Assembly: GCF_018138145.1 (NCBI RefSeq)
Contig: NZ_CP073104.1
Coordinates: 4,097,001 to 4,161,000 of the forward strand
Direction: 5' to 3'
DNA from: Pseudomonas sp. SCA2728.1_7
GTDB taxonomy: Bacteria; Pseudomonadota; Gammaproteobacteria; Pseudomonadales; Pseudomonadaceae
DNA length: 64,000 bases
Under the pieces are notes generated by a model. That model worked only from the letters and a program-made list of their open reading frames with translations. It ran no database searches and was not told the origin of the DNA. Shown here one piece after another: positions 25,440 to 36,656 of this stretch. Each line of letters begins with the position of its first letter. Positions within the stretch are counted from its first letter, which is position 1. A program made the translations under genes and the position numbers.

Positions 25440-26360
25440 ATGCGTAAGTTATCCACAGTAGTGACGGTTGGCCTGCTCGCGCTGAGCAGCGCCTCGGCCT
25501 TCGCCGAGCAAAGCTGCGACACGGTGAAAATGGCCGACCCGGGCTGGAGCGATATTGCCGCGACCAATGCGATCACCGGGTTTCTGCTGGACGGCATGGG
25601 CTACAAGGCCAAGGTCGACACCCTTGCGGTGCCGATCACCTTTGGCGGTTTGAAGGATGGCCAGGTGGACGTGTTCCTCGGCAACTGGATGCCGGCGCAA
25701 CAGGGCTTCTATGACAAGTTCGTCGCCACCGGCGATGTCACGCAACTGGCGAAAAATCTCGACGGCACCGAGTTCACCCTCGCCGTGCCGGACTACGTGT
25801 GGGACGCGGGTGTGCATAACTTTGCCGACCTGAACAAATATGCGGACAAGTTCGAGCGCAAGATCTACGGCATCGGCTCCGGCGCGCCGGCGAATATCTC
25901 GCTGCAGGAAATCATCAAGAAGAATGACTTCGACATGGGTCAGTGGAAGCTCATCGAATCCAGTGAACAGGCGATGCTGGCTGAAGTGTCGCGGGCGGTG
26001 AAGAAACAGAAATTCGTCACCTTCCTCGGCTGGACCCCGCACCCGATGAACGTGCAGTTGAAGATGCATTACCTCAAGGGTGGCGAGAAGTATTTTGGCG
26101 ATACCGGCAGCGTGTTTACGTTGACGCGCAAGGGCTACGCCGAAGCCTGTCCGAATGTGGGTAAGTTGCTGAGCAATCTGTCGTTCACTCAGGAGATGGA
26201 GAACAGCATCATGGCTGAGGTGGTGAACAAGAAGGTCACTAATGCCGAGGCGGCGAAGGCTTGGATCAAGGCGAATCCGGCGGTGCTGGATAAGTGGCTG
26301 GATGGGGTGAAGACTGCGGATGGCAAGGATGCGTTGGCGGCGGTGAAAGCGAAGCTTTGA
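25440..26360 (+). CDS. Choline/betaine ABC transporter substrate-binding protein
   Basis: A 306-aa periplasmic protein of the OpuAC type, close to ChoX. The signal peptide is MRKLSTVVTVGLLALSSASAFA; after it comes QSCDTVKMADPGWSDIAATNA. Trp and Asp/Tyr residues for a quaternary-amine pocket are visible (GNWMPAQ; VPDYVWDAGVHN; TFLGWTPHPMN). A Shine-Dalgarno, AAGGGGAA, lies 5 bp before ATG 25440. No ATPase or permease gene is next to it, so it must use a transporter encoded elsewhere. The place after betC is the same as in P. putida and P. aeruginosa, which suggests capture of choline for the same route. Confidence 0.88.
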   Translation: MRKLSTVVTVGLLALSSASAFAEQSCDTVKMADPGWSDIAATNAITGFLLDGMGYKAKVDTLAVPITFGGLKDGQVDVFLGNWMPAQQGFYDKFVATGDVTQLAKNLDGTEFTLAVPDYVWDAGVHNFADLNKYADKFERKIYGIGSGAPANISLQEIIKKNDFDMGQWKLIESSEQAMLAEVSRAVKKQKFVTFLGWTPHPMNVQLKMHYLKGGEKYFGDTGSVFTLTRKGYAEACPNVGKLLSNLSFTQEMENSIMAEVVNKKVTNAEAAKAWIKANPAVLDKWLDGVKTADGKDALAAVKAKL

Positions 26361-26400
26361 TTGTGGGTTTTTTTGAATTTTGCTCGGCTTGAGATTTTTG

Positions 26401-26564
26401 CCCCCTCACCCCAGCCCTCTCCCCCAAGGGGGCGAGGGGGAAAGGGAGCCGATCGTTGTTTGATTCGAGACCTGAGTTCGACGCTGATTCCTCAGGTCGA
26501 TGTAGTCAGTCCAATCACCTCGATCAGTCCCCTCTCCCTCCGGGAGAGGGCTAGGGTGAGGGGC
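26401..26564. repeat. Nested palindromic intergenic element (CCCTCACCC type)
   Basis: CCCTCACCCCAGCCCTCTCC at the left end is matched by GGAGAGGGCTAGGGTGAGGG at 26541-26560. Inside are a second arm (GATCG near 26451 and CGATC near 26520) and an inner ACCTGAG / CTCAGGT pair. The whole fills the 256-bp gap between the choline-binding protein gene and the SulP gene. Elements with this sequence are common in gammaproteobacteria and differ from the REP family in the rest of the window. Confidence 0.75.
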
Positions 26565-26616
26565 CTTTCCCCTGGCACCCTGATAACCTTGAACAAAACC
26601 CCAACCGCGAGGACCC

Positions 26617-28185
26617 ATGGCCTTCCCCAGCCGCCACTCTCTCTTGCCCTTCCTCACCTGGCTACCGCGGCAAACCCGCGCCAGCGTAGGACGGGATCTG
26701 ATCGTCGGCCTCAGCGGCGCAATTCTCGCGTTACCCCAGTCGATTGCCTACGCGTTGATCGCTGGCCTCCCACCCGAGTACGGACTGTATGCCGCGATCA
26801 TTCCGGTGCTGATCGCCTGCCTGTGGGGCTCGTCGTGGCATCTGATCTGCGGCCCGACGGCAGCGATTTCCATTGTGCTGTTTGCCAGTGTCAGTCCTTT
26901 AGCGGTTCCGGCGTCGCAGGACTACATCACCCTGATCTTGTTGCTGACGTTTCTGGCCGGGATTTTCCAGTGGCTGCTCGGTTTACTGCGTTTCGGCGCG
27001 CTGGTGAATTTCGTCTCGCATTCGGTGGTGCTGGGGTTCACCCTCGGTGCCGCTGTGGTGATCGCCATCGGGCAACTGCCGAACCTGCTTGGGCTGGAGT
27101 TGCCGGCGAAAGCCACGGCGCTGGCGAGTTTGATGGATCTGCTGCAACACCTCAGGGCTGTGGATAAACCTTCGTTGGTACTCGGTGTGGCGACGGTGGT
27201 TGTCGGTGTGGTGTTGAAACAATTGCTGCCGCGCTGGCCGACGCTGTTGATAACCCTCGCTTTGGCCAGCCTGCTGGTGTGGCTGTGGCCGGCGATGTTC
27301 GGCCACGTGCATCTGGTCAGCGCGTTTGTCGGGCGGTTGCCGCCGTTCAGTGCGTTGCCGCTGGATCTGGATTTGATCTTGCGCCTGCTGCCGAGCGCTG
27401 TGGCGGTGGGCATGCTTGGACTGGTCACCAGTCTGTCGATTGCCCGCTCGATTTCGGCACGCTCGCAGCAATTGCTCGATGCCAATCAGGAAGTCCGCGC
27501 GCAGGGCTTGTCGAATATCGTCGGGGCGTTCTTTTCCGGATCGTTGTCGGCCGGATCGTTCACTCGCTCGGGATTGAGTTACGAGGCGGGTGCCTGTTCG
27601 CCATTGGCCGGGGTGTTTTCGGCGATCTGGGTCGCGCTGTTCGCGATATTCGGCGCGGGGCTGATTGCGCACATTCCGATTCCGGCGATGGCGGGCAGCA
27701 TTCTTTTGATTGCCTGGGGCCTGGTCGATCATCGCGGAATTCGCGCCTTGCTGCGGGTCAGCCGCGCCGAGTTCGTGGTCATGGCCCTGACCTGCCTCGC
27801 GACGTTGCTGCTGGAATTGCAGACGGCAATCTACGCGGGCGTGTTGGCCTCGCTGTTCTTCTATCTCAAGCGCACCTCGCAACCGCGCGTGCAGCATTGG
27901 CGCGACGGTGAGGACGATGTGCTGCGCGTCGGCGGGTCGATCTTTTTCGGCGCCAGTCATTACCTGCAAGTGCGTCTGCAACGGACGCATGGCGCGCGGG
28001 TGGTGATCGAGGCGCAGCAGATCAATTTCATCGATTATTCGGGGGTGGAGATGCTGCATCAGGAGGCGCGACGCCTGCTGGGCCAGAATCGCAGCCTGAC
28101 CTTGCGCCGGGCGCGGCCGCAGGTGGTGGAGGAGTTGCGCAAGCTTGAAGGGCCGGAGAAGTGTCCGATCCGGTTTGAGGATTGA
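26617..28185 (+). CDS. SulP family anion transporter with C-terminal STAS domain
   Basis: A 522-aa SLC26/SulP membrane protein. RDLIVGLSGAILALPQSIAY and AGLPPEYGLYAAIIPVLIAC are the family signature at residues 28-66, CGPTAAISIVLFASVSP is transmembrane segment 3, and GLSNIVGAFFSGSLSAGSFTRSGL lies near residue 300. A STAS domain follows at residues about 430-520 (VIEAQQINFIDYSGVEMLHQ). SulP members carry sulfate, bicarbonate or other anions. Its place after betC and a choline-binding gene suggests export of released sulfate or import of choline sulfate (inference). The ATG follows GCGAGGACCC. Confidence 0.9.
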   Translation: MAFPSRHSLLPFLTWLPRQTRASVGRDLIVGLSGAILALPQSIAYALIAGLPPEYGLYAAIIPVLIACLWGSSWHLICGPTAAISIVLFASVSPLAVPASQDYITLILLLTFLAGIFQWLLGLLRFGALVNFVSHSVVLGFTLGAAVVIAIGQLPNLLGLELPAKATALASLMDLLQHLRAVDKPSLVLGVATVVVGVVLKQLLPRWPTLLITLALASLLVWLWPAMFGHVHLVSAFVGRLPPFSALPLDLDLILRLLPSAVAVGMLGLVTSLSIARSISARSQQLLDANQEVRAQGLSNIVGAFFSGSLSAGSFTRSGLSYEAGACSPLAGVFSAIWVALFAIFGAGLIAHIPIPAMAGSILLIAWGLVDHRGIRALLRVSRAEFVVMALTCLATLLLELQTAIYAGVLASLFFYLKRTSQPRVQHWRDGEDDVLRVGGSIFFGASHYLQVRLQRTHGARVVIEAQQINFIDYSGVEMLHQEARRLLGQNRSLTLRRARPQVVEELRKLEGPEKCPIRFED

Positions 28186-28205
28186 CCTGATATCACCGCA
28201 TAACC

Positions 28206-28295
28206 CTGTAGGAGTGAGCCTGCTCGCGATAGCGGAGTGTCAGTCGATAAGATTTTATCTGACACTCCGCTATCGCGAGCAGGCTCACTCCTACA
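28206..28295. repeat. REP doublet (REPIN), head-on type, copy 6
   Basis: Direct and inverted REP units. The spacer continues the pairing (GCGGAGTGTCAG with CTGACACTCCGC), giving one very long hairpin. It lies between convergent genes and ends 5 bp before the aroE stop codon. Confidence 0.87.
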
Positions 28296-28299
28296 AGGA

Positions 28300-29121
28300 T
28301 TATTGCGCCAGTTGGCGGCGCAGTTCGGCTAATACTGGCGCTGTGTCCGGGCGCACACCGCGCCACAAAAAGAACGCCTCGGCGGCCTGCTCGGCGAGCA
28401 TTCCCAAGCCATCCATCGACACTGCCGCGCCCTGTTCACTGGCCCAGCGGCAGAACGCCGTCGGTTCCTTGCCATACATCATGTCGTAGCACAGGGTCTT
28501 GCCCGGCTCGATCAGGCTCGGTGCAATCGGCGGCACTTCACCGGTCAGGCTAGCCGACGTGGCGTTGATGATCACGTCCACCGGCTCGCGCAGCCAGTCG
28601 AAACCACTGGCCGACACCGGCCCCAGGTCGCAGAACAACTCCGCCAGCAGCTCAGCCTTGTCCACCGTGCGATTGGCGATGATCACCGATGCCGGTTGTT
28701 CCGCCAGCAACGGCTCCAGCGCACCGCGCACCGCGCCACCAGCGCCGAGCAACAGGATGCGTTTGCCGCTCAGGCTGAACCCGGCATTCACCGTCAGATC
28801 ACGCACCAGCCCCGCGCCGTCGGTGTTGTCACCGAGCAGCGAACCGTCGGCGAGTTTGCTCAAGGTATTCACCGCACCAGCACGCTGCGCCCGCGCCGTC
28901 AGGCTGTTGGCCAAACGGTAAGCGTCTTCCTTGAACGGCACAGTAACGTTGGCGCCGCGACCTTCCTGGAAAAACGCCGTGGCGCAACCAGCGAAATCAT
29001 CAAGCGGCGCCAGCAGGGTGCTGTAGTCGAGGTGCTGGCCGGTCTGTTCGGCAAACAGCTTGTGAATCATCGGCGATTTGCTGTGACCGATCGGGTTACC
29101 GAAAACGACGTAACGATCCAT
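28300..29121 (-). CDS. aroE: Shikimate dehydrogenase (NADP+)
   Basis: Reduces 3-dehydroshikimate to shikimate in aromatic amino acid synthesis. The protein is 273 aa, normal for AroE. The substrate site is [17 protein letters not shown] at the start, the catalytic Lys is in [11 protein letters not shown] (near residue 65), Asp is in [10 protein letters not shown], and the NADP loop is [16 protein letters not shown] with NRTVDKAE. It is the second gene after hemF on the same strand, 9 bp apart, as in other pseudomonads. Confidence 0.97.
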   Translation of the reverse strand: MDRYVVFGNPIGHSKSPMIHKLFAEQTGQHLDYSTLLAPLDDFAGCATAFFQEGRGANVTVPFKEDAYRLANSLTARAQRAGAVNTLSKLADGSLLGDNTDGAGLVRDLTVNAGFSLSGKRILLLGAGGAVRGALEPLLAEQPASVIIANRTVDKAELLAELFCDLGPVSASGFDWLREPVDVIINATSASLTGEVPPIAPSLIEPGKTLCYDMMYGKEPTAFCRWASEQGAAVSMDGLGMLAEQAAEAFFLWRGVRPDTAPVLAELRRQLAQ

Positions 29122-29130
29122 CAGAAATCC

Positions 29131-31172
<2,042 letters not shown>

Positions 31173-31189
31173 TACCTTCCGGCGTCCGG

Positions 31190-31221
31190 CCAGTCAGGGT
31201 TTCACAACCATGACTGACTGG
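31190..31221. repeat. Hairpin between two convergent genes
   Basis: CCAGTCA pairs with TGACTGG across 18 nt. It has no T run, and lies between the qor stop and the stop of the convergent gene at 31237. It may mark transcript ends. Confidence 0.4.
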
Positions 31222-31236
31222 ACGATTCAGGCGCGT

Positions 31237-31911
31237 TCAGAACCTCGGTAGATGACTCGCCAATGGTTTTTGCGCCCAATGACCGACCGTTGTGTGATCA
31301 GGCTGTTGAACCGCTGCGAGGATTTGCCGCCACTCGGCTGACAACACCCAGTAATCACCGCGTGCGCGGTGTTCAATCTGCAAGGGATTGGAGGCGACCG
31401 GCATCAGACCGAAACGCTGGTACAGGCGCAACTGCGATGCCCTGCACAACGCTGTGACACCTTGATAGCCCTGTTTTATCGCCCACTCGGCAGCCGCCGC
31501 CAGCAAACTGTTGACGGCAATGGGCTGTTGGCTGGGCACCTGCGAGATCAAGCGACTGAGTTCGACATGGCGTGACAACGCCACCGTGGGCGATACATGT
31601 TGCCGCGCCAGCGATGCCCACTCGAACGGCGCCGGAGTGGCCCTCAATACCGCCAGCAACTGCTCGTGCCGATACAACAGAAAGTGGGTACTGCGCGACC
31701 TTGTCGCCAGTTGCGTTTCGAGCATCCGCGCCCGGGACGTCAACATGTAGTGCTGCAGCCGAAGCCGAAATTGCCGATCGATAAACCGATCGAACACTTG
31801 GGTATCCGATCCCGCTTCAAGCATCACGATACGACAGCCCTCATGATGACTGTTTAATGTCACCTGAAGCGTCTGCAGGTAATCCGTGAGTTGCAAATCC
31901 GTAGTGTCCAT
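31237..31911 (-). CDS. GNAT-fold protein resembling N-acyl amino acid synthases (FeeM-like)
   Basis: A 224-aa protein with no fully certain family. The pattern resembles the FeeM/autoinducer-synthase branch of the GNAT fold: FRLRLQHYMLTSRARMLETQ, a beta-rich centre (STHFLLYRHEQLLAVLRATP), VELSRLIS near residue 120, AEWAIKQGYQGVTALCRASQ, and LRLYQRFGLMPV as in GNAT motif B. FeeM proteins join long-chain acyl groups from acyl carrier protein to amino acids. No acyl carrier or lux-type regulator is adjacent, so the product is unknown. It faces qor convergently and is followed upstream by a 240-bp gap before tsaC. An ordinary acetyltransferase is the main alternative. Confidence 0.55.
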   Translation of the reverse strand: MDTTDLQLTDYLQTLQVTLNSHHEGCRIVMLEAGSDTQVFDRFIDRQFRLRLQHYMLTSRARMLETQLATRSRSTHFLLYRHEQLLAVLRATPAPFEWASLARQHVSPTVALSRHVELSRLISQVPSQQPIAVNSLLAAAAEWAIKQGYQGVTALCRASQLRLYQRFGLMPVASNPLQIEHRARGDYWVLSAEWRQILAAVQQPDHTTVGHWAQKPLASHLPRF

Positions 31912-32095
31912 TCTTTCTCCGCAGACCTTAACTTATCGAAGTGTTCCGAGTGCAGGGAAAGGATGGTTGCTTTTGGCGATACCGCCACGAAACGCTGTCT
32001 GATAATCAGGTGGGAAAATTCAGCTAATCCAAGCAGTTGAGGATTTCTCCGACGCAACAAACAGCATCATTGCAGGATAAATCGCAGGCACGCGT

Positions 32096-32126
32096 AGTAC
32101 TCCTCGCCATCGAGGCGAGGAGTACT
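32096..32126. repeat. Perfect 13-bp inverted repeat downstream of tsaC
   Basis: AGTACTCCTCGCC-atcga-GGCGAGGAGTACT forms a strong hairpin 26 bp after the tsaC stop (minus strand). There is no T run on either side, so it may act as an mRNA 3' end stabiliser or as a binding site. The rest of 31912-32151 shows nothing more. Confidence 0.6.
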
Positions 32127-32151
32127 CACGTTACAAATGTTCGAGGCTGGT

Positions 32152-32709
32152 TCAGTCGGGACGAATGACTTTGCCGGTTGCCAGATCACGGATCACGCTG
32201 GGGTTCTTGCGCCCACCCAGTTGCCCGCCCAGTATCAGATCGATCTGCCCGCGGAAATATTGCTCGACACGTAATCGCGTGCGCGCCGCCGGGCGACCCT
32301 GCGGGTTGGCCGAGGTGGAAATCAACGGCCCGACCATCGAACACAGATCGCGCACTTGCGGATGATCACTGACCCGCAGCGCCACGGTGTCGTGCACGCC
32401 GGTCACCCACTCAGGCAACAAGCCCTGGTGCGGTACCAGCCAGGTATTCGGCCCCGGCCAGGTGCTGGCCATGCGGTCGATCCATTCTTGCGGGAAGTCT
32501 TCGAACAGGAAGTCGAACTGGCGAATATTGTCGGCAACCAGAATCAACCCTTTGACCACCGAACGATTCTTGATCGCCAGCAATCGATCCACTGCCTCCT
32601 CGTTCCACGGGTCGCAACCCAGCCCCCAGACGGCTTCGGTTGGATAGGCAATCACCGCCCCGGCGCGAATCTCTCGTGCGGCTTGTTGCACACGCCAACT
32701 GTTAACCAT
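32152..32709 (-). CDS. tsaC: Threonylcarbamoyl-AMP synthase (TsaC/YrdC)
   Basis: Makes threonylcarbamoyl-AMP from threonine, bicarbonate and ATP for the t6A37 modification of tRNAs that read ANN codons. The 185-aa length fits the short TsaC form without the Sua5 tail. Conserved parts are [17 protein letters not shown] (residues 18-34), the basic [15 protein letters not shown] and [17 protein letters not shown] 32709 ([14 protein letters not shown]) has a weak AGAG Shine-Dalgarno. It follows dprA on the same strand with 55 bp between them, the usual dprA-tsaC order. Confidence 0.95.
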   Translation of the reverse strand: MVNSWRVQQAAREIRAGAVIAYPTEAVWGLGCDPWNEEAVDRLLAIKNRSVVKGLILVADNIRQFDFLFEDFPQEWIDRMASTWPGPNTWLVPHQGLLPEWVTGVHDTVALRVSDHPQVRDLCSMVGPLISTSANPQGRPAARTRLRVEQYFRGQIDLILGGQLGGRKNPSVIRDLATGKVIRPD

Positions 32710-32764
32710 GAAAAAACTCTCCGCAAACAGGTTTCGCGCAGTTTACCGATCTTCCTTGTAAAAC

Positions 32765-33865
32765 CTAGCTCGTCCTGGCCAACCAGCGACCGTTTTCGCA
32801 AACCGCACGGCCATCCATTTCCAGTTCGGTCAGGGCCGCCAGCACTTTCGGTAATGCCCAGCCGCTGCTGTCGGCCAAGCCTTCGCTGGTGTGCGGCGCC
32901 GCGTGGAGCAGAATAAGTAGTGGATGATCGACTTTCGCAGTGTCCGTGGACAACGGCAAATGCTGCCAACCGCGCAGGGCTTCGAGGATATGTTCGATGG
33001 TTTCCACCAACACCGCACCGTCGCGAATCAACTGGTGACAACCGCGCGCGCCGGGGTGATGAATCGAGCCGGGAATCGCATACACCTCGCGCCCCTGTTC
33101 CGCTGCCAGCCGCGCGGTGATCAATGAACCGCTAGCGACACTGGCCTCGACCACCAACACACCAAGGGACAAACCGCTGATGATGCGGTTGCGGCGCGGG
33201 AAGTTGCTCGCCGTCGGCCCGGCATCCAGCGGAAACTCGGAAAGCACCGCGCTGCCCGAGGCAATCATCGCGTCAGCCAGACGCCGATTGCGCTGTGGAT
33301 AAAAGTTTTCCAGCCCCGTGCCGAGAACACCGACCGTCAACCCGCCAACATCCAGTGCGGCCTGATGCGCGGCGGCATCAATACCCAGCGCCAGACCGCT
33401 GGTAATGACAAAACCGGCCCCGGCCAGGCAGCGGGAAAACGCCGCAGCGGTGTCCATTCCCGGGCGCGACGCGCGGCGGCTGCCGACCATCGCCAGTTGC
33501 GGTTTTTCCAGGATCAGCGGATCACCCGCAACGAATAACAGTGGCGGCGGGTCAGAAATCTGCGCCAGCAATGCTGGATAATCCGCCTGGTCCCACATCA
33601 GCAAATGATGCTCCGGCCGCTCTAGCCAGCGCATTGCGTGACTGGCGCCGTCGCGAACGTCGGGGCAGCGCCGCGCTTCGGCGCACGCCGCTGGTAAACC
33701 CAGCGAACGCCAGGCGCTGGCCGGCGCGCTGATGGCTTTGGAGGCCGAGCCAAAGGCTTCGAGCAATTTGGCAAAGCGTTTCGGGCCGACATCCGGCAAG
33801 CGGTGCAAGCGCAGACGCGCTTCCAGTTCCGCTGGGGAAACCGGCGTACAGACAGGCAATATCAT
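32765..33865 (-). CDS. dprA: DNA-processing protein DprA (Smf)
   Basis: Binds incoming single-stranded DNA and loads RecA during natural transformation; it also occurs in bacteria not known to be competent. The 366-aa protein has an N-terminal helical domain, a Rossmann-like core (AMVGSRRASRPGMDTAAAFS; VITSGLALGIDAAAHQAALD; GVLGTGLENFYPQRNRRL; FPRRNRIISGLSLGVLVVEA; GREVYAIPGSIHHPGARGCHQLI) and a C-terminal winged-helix (TSEGLADSSGWALPKVLAAL). ATG 33865 (MILPVCTPVSPAELEARLRL) follows GGATGATCC. An exact DnaA box lies at 33294-33302 inside it. Confidence 0.95.
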   Translation of the reverse strand: MILPVCTPVSPAELEARLRLHRLPDVGPKRFAKLLEAFGSASKAISAPASAWRSLGLPAACAEARRCPDVRDGASHAMRWLERPEHHLLMWDQADYPALLAQISDPPPLLFVAGDPLILEKPQLAMVGSRRASRPGMDTAAAFSRCLAGAGFVITSGLALGIDAAAHQAALDVGGLTVGVLGTGLENFYPQRNRRLADAMIASGSAVLSEFPLDAGPTASNFPRRNRIISGLSLGVLVVEASVASGSLITARLAAEQGREVYAIPGSIHHPGARGCHQLIRDGAVLVETIEHILEALRGWQHLPLSTDTAKVDHPLLILLHAAPHTSEGLADSSGWALPKVLAALTELEMDGRAVCENGRWLARTS

Positions 33866-33945
33866 GGATCATCCTTGATCGTTATAAGCCCCGAACCATT
33901 CGGAACAAGCTGTGGATAACTCTGTTGGTAACTTGTTAAGCAAGC

Positions 33946-34971
33946 TTACGGATTTCGCACCTTGTCGAGCACCGCCAGCGAGCGCGATGCGTTGAGAACG
34001 AGGCCATAACTGAGTTTGTCGTAGGTGCGGAACACCATCAGCAAGCCGGCGCGTTCGTCGGGAATTTTCAGTGGCTGGCCGGTAATGCGGTCACGCACGG
34101 TTTCGCCGGTTTTCATCACCACCAGTACGTTGCCCTCAGCCAGACCGTCGCGCTTGCCTTTGTTCAGGGTAACCACGTCCATCACACCAATCTGGGTGAC
34201 GCCGCGCGGTACATCGATGATCACGCCGTTGATGCTGGTCGTTGGCGCGCTGGGCATGAAGGTCGAATTGATCGAACGCTCTTCGCCGCTGAACAAGCGG
34301 TCGCCAAGGCGCACTTCCTGTGTGGTGCGTTGCAGGGCGAGCGTGGCGACGTCGCCTTCGGTGGCGACGATTTCACCGCCGCCGATGTCATCGGCGTTGA
34401 TCCCCAGAAACTCCTTGGTCTGCGGATCGGTGTAGACCTTGCCCTGACGGAAGATCCCATAGACCGGTTGATCAGGATCAAAATGGCCGCGAGCGAAAAT
34501 TCGGTCACCGGTGCCGCTGAGCACGCGTTCAGCATCGCCGGCGACGATGTACGGCGCCTTATCGAAGTCCTCGACCTTGTCGACGATGCGGTTGCTCAGC
34601 AAAAAGCTGTTGATGGACTTCAGCGGAATGCTCGGAATCGCCTCGGCCACCGGGCTGGTGCGGATTCGTGGCGAGAGCTTGATGGTGCCGCGTGACTCAC
34701 CACGATTGAGGGTCAGACGCGGTTGGCCGTCGACATAGCTGAGCGTCAGCGTGTCGCCGGGATAGATCAGGTTGGGGTTTTCGATTTGCGGATTGGCCCG
34801 CCACAGTTGTGGCCACTGCCAGGGCTCGCGCAGGTATTTGCCGGAAATGTCCCAGAGCGTATCCCCCGAAACCACCGTGTATTGCTGTGGAAAACCATCC
34901 CTGAGTTGCACTTGCCCTTGTGCCACGCCGGCCGAAGCCAACAGCAGCAGGGCGAGTAGTGTTTTCCTCAT
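33946..34971 (-). CDS. Secreted LysM-domain protein
   Basis: A 341-aa exported protein. The signal peptide is MRKTLLALLLLASAGVAQG; one LysM peptidoglycan-binding repeat follows at residues about 30-78 (QYTVVSGDTLWDISGKYLRE, PQIENPNLIYPGDTL). The remaining 260 residues have no domain I can name but are conserved in pseudomonads next to def and dprA (the PA0020 type). ATG 34971 is chosen for the clean signal peptide; the frame upstream runs into the def promoter region. The divergent gap to def is 160 bp. A cell-wall-associated role is likely; its activity is unknown. Confidence 0.9.
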   Translation of the reverse strand: MRKTLLALLLLASAGVAQGQVQLRDGFPQQYTVVSGDTLWDISGKYLREPWQWPQLWRANPQIENPNLIYPGDTLTLSYVDGQPRLTLNRGESRGTIKLSPRIRTSPVAEAIPSIPLKSINSFLLSNRIVDKVEDFDKAPYIVAGDAERVLSGTGDRIFARGHFDPDQPVYGIFRQGKVYTDPQTKEFLGINADDIGGGEIVATEGDVATLALQRTTQEVRLGDRLFSGEERSINSTFMPSAPTTSINGVIIDVPRGVTQIGVMDVVTLNKGKRDGLAEGNVLVVMKTGETVRDRITGQPLKIPDERAGLLMVFRTYDKLSYGLVLNASRSLAVLDKVRNP

Positions 34972-35131
34972 GCAGTGAATCCCTTTATCATGTGCATTCG
35001 CGTGAACCGTCAGAGCCCCCGTGGCTCGCTTGTGCAAAATGCACAAGCTACGCTTCACAACGGTAGCCTGCATCTTCGGACCTGCCAGGCCATCGCCCGA
35101 CTTTACTCAACGTGTGCAGCAATCAAAGCCT

Positions 35132-35638
35132 ATGGCCATTTTAAACATCCTCGAATTCCCGGACCCGCGTCTGCGCACTATCGCCAAGCCTGTGGCTGTA
35201 GTGGACGACGAAGTGCGTCAGTTGGTCGATGACATGTTTGAAACAATGTATGAAGCGCCGGGCATCGGCCTTGCCGCGACCCAGGTTAACGTGCACAAAC
35301 GTATCGTCGTGATGGACCTTTCCGAAGACCGCACCGAGCCGCGGGTGTTCATCAACCCCGAGTTCGAGTCGCTGACCGAAGAAATGGACCAATACCAGGA
35401 AGGCTGCCTCTCGGTGCCGGGTTTCTACGAAAACGTCGATCGCCCGCAAAAGGTCAAAATCAAGGCGCTGGACCGCGACGGCAAGCCCTATGAGCTGATC
35501 GCCGAAGGCCTGCTCGCGGTGTGCATCCAGCACGAATGCGACCACCTCAACGGCAAATTGTTCGTCGATTACCTGTCCACGCTCAAACGCGACCGGATCA
35601 AGAAGAAACTGGAAAAGCAGCACCGCCAGAACGCTTGA
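35132..35638 (+). CDS. def: Peptide deformylase
   Basis: Removes the formyl group from the N-terminal methionine of new proteins. At 168 aa it has all three motifs: GIGLAATQ (residues 44-51), EGCLS (90-94, metal-binding Cys92) and HECDH (134-138, the HExxH-type metal site). ATG 35132 ([15 protein letters not shown]) matches other Def proteins; the frame is open to 35021 but is not conserved-looking. An intrinsic terminator follows before fmt, so def and fmt may also be transcribed separately. Confidence 0.97.
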   Translation: MAILNILEFPDPRLRTIAKPVAVVDDEVRQLVDDMFETMYEAPGIGLAATQVNVHKRIVVMDLSEDRTEPRVFINPEFESLTEEMDQYQEGCLSVPGFYENVDRPQKVKIKALDRDGKPYELIAEGLLAVCIQHECDHLNGKLFVDYLSTLKRDRIKKKLEKQHRQNA

Positions 35639-35651
35639 TGCCCCTCCTTCA

Positions 35652-35680
35652 AAGGCTTGCTGCGGCAAGCCTTTTTCTTT
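35652..35680 (+). terminator. Intrinsic terminator between def and fmt
   Basis: AAGGCTTGC-tgcg-GCAAGCCTT followed by TTTCTTTTT. It lies within a 58-bp gap inside what is usually described as the def-fmt operon. Confidence 0.8.
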
Positions 35681-35696
35681 TTATGAGACGCCCTTC

Positions 35697-36656
35697 ATGA
35701 CTGAGCCACTGCGCATCGTTTTTGCCGGCACCCCGGAATTCGCCGCCGAACACCTCAAGGCCCTGCTGAACAGCCCTTACGAGATCGTTGCGGTCTACAC
35801 CCAACCGGATCGTCCGGCCGGTCGCGGGCAAAAACTGATGCCGAGCCCGGTCAAACAGCTGGCCCTGGAAAATAATATCCAGGTGTTGCAGCCACCGACT
35901 TTGCGTAACGCCGACGCCCAGGCTGAACTGGCTGCGCTGAAACCAGACTTGATGGTGGTGGTTGCCTACGGCCTGATCCTGCCGCAAGTGGTGCTGGATA
36001 TTCCGCGTCTGGGCTGCATCAACAGTCACGCGTCCCTGCTGCCACGCTGGCGCGGTGCGGCGCCGATTCAACGCGCCGTGGAACACGGTGACGCGGAAAG
36101 CGGCGTCACCGTGATGCGCATGGAAGCCGGCCTCGACACCGGGCCGATGCTGCTCAAGGTCGTCACCCCGATCAGCGCTGAAGACACGGGCGGCAGCCTG
36201 CATGACCGCCTCGCCGCAATGGGCCCGCCGGCCGTGGTGCAAGCGATTGCCGGTCTGGCTGCCGGCACCCTGGAAGGCGAAGTGCAGAACGACGAGCTCG
36301 CCACCTACGCACACAAGCTGAACAAGGACGAAGCACGCATCGACTGGAGCCGTCCGGCGGTTGAGCTGGAGCGACTGGTGCGCGCCTTCAACCCATGGCC
36401 GATCACCCACAGCACCCTTAACGGTGAAGCATTGAAAGTGCTGGCGGCGACACTTGCCGAAGGCAAAGGCGCGCCGGGTGAAATCCTCAGCGCCAGCAAG
36501 GACGGTCTGATCGTCGCCTGCGGCGAACAAGCGCTGTGCCTGACCCGCCTGCAATTACCGGGAGGCAAAGCACTGAACTTCAGCGACCTGTTCAACAGCC
36601 GCCGGGAGAAATTCGCGGTCGGCACGGTGCTCGGCGCAGCGGTGGACGCACAATGA
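35697..36656 (+). CDS. fmt: Methionyl-tRNA formyltransferase
   Basis: Transfers formyl from 10-formyl-THF to initiator Met-tRNA. It is 319 aa. The N-terminal domain has [19 protein letters not shown] and the catalytic Asn-His region [19 protein letters not shown] (residues about 108-126), with Asp in GLDTGPML. The C-terminal OB-like domain includes [20 protein letters not shown] and [11 protein letters not shown] 35697 is 17 bp after the terminator. Its stop overlaps the rsmB start (ATGA), so the two are translationally coupled. Confidence 0.97.
   Translation: MTEPLRIVFAGTPEFAAEHLKALLNSPYEIVAVYTQPDRPAGRGQKLMPSPVKQLALENNIQVLQPPTLRNADAQAELAALKPDLMVVVAYGLILPQVVLDIPRLGCINSHASLLPRWRGAAPIQRAVEHGDAESGVTVMRMEAGLDTGPMLLKVVTPISAEDTGGSLHDRLAAMGPPAVVQAIAGLAAGTLEGEVQNDELATYAHKLNKDEARIDWSRPAVELERLVRAFNPWPITHSTLNGEALKVLAATLAEGKGAPGEILSASKDGLIVACGEQALCLTRLQLPGGKALNFSDLFNSRREKFAVGTVLGAAVDAQ

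Noticed and set aside
26406..26657. An 83-codon minus-strand frame reading PHPSPLPEGEG
   Set aside because: This peptide is the well-known artefact of translating the CCCTCACCC-type palindromic repeat.
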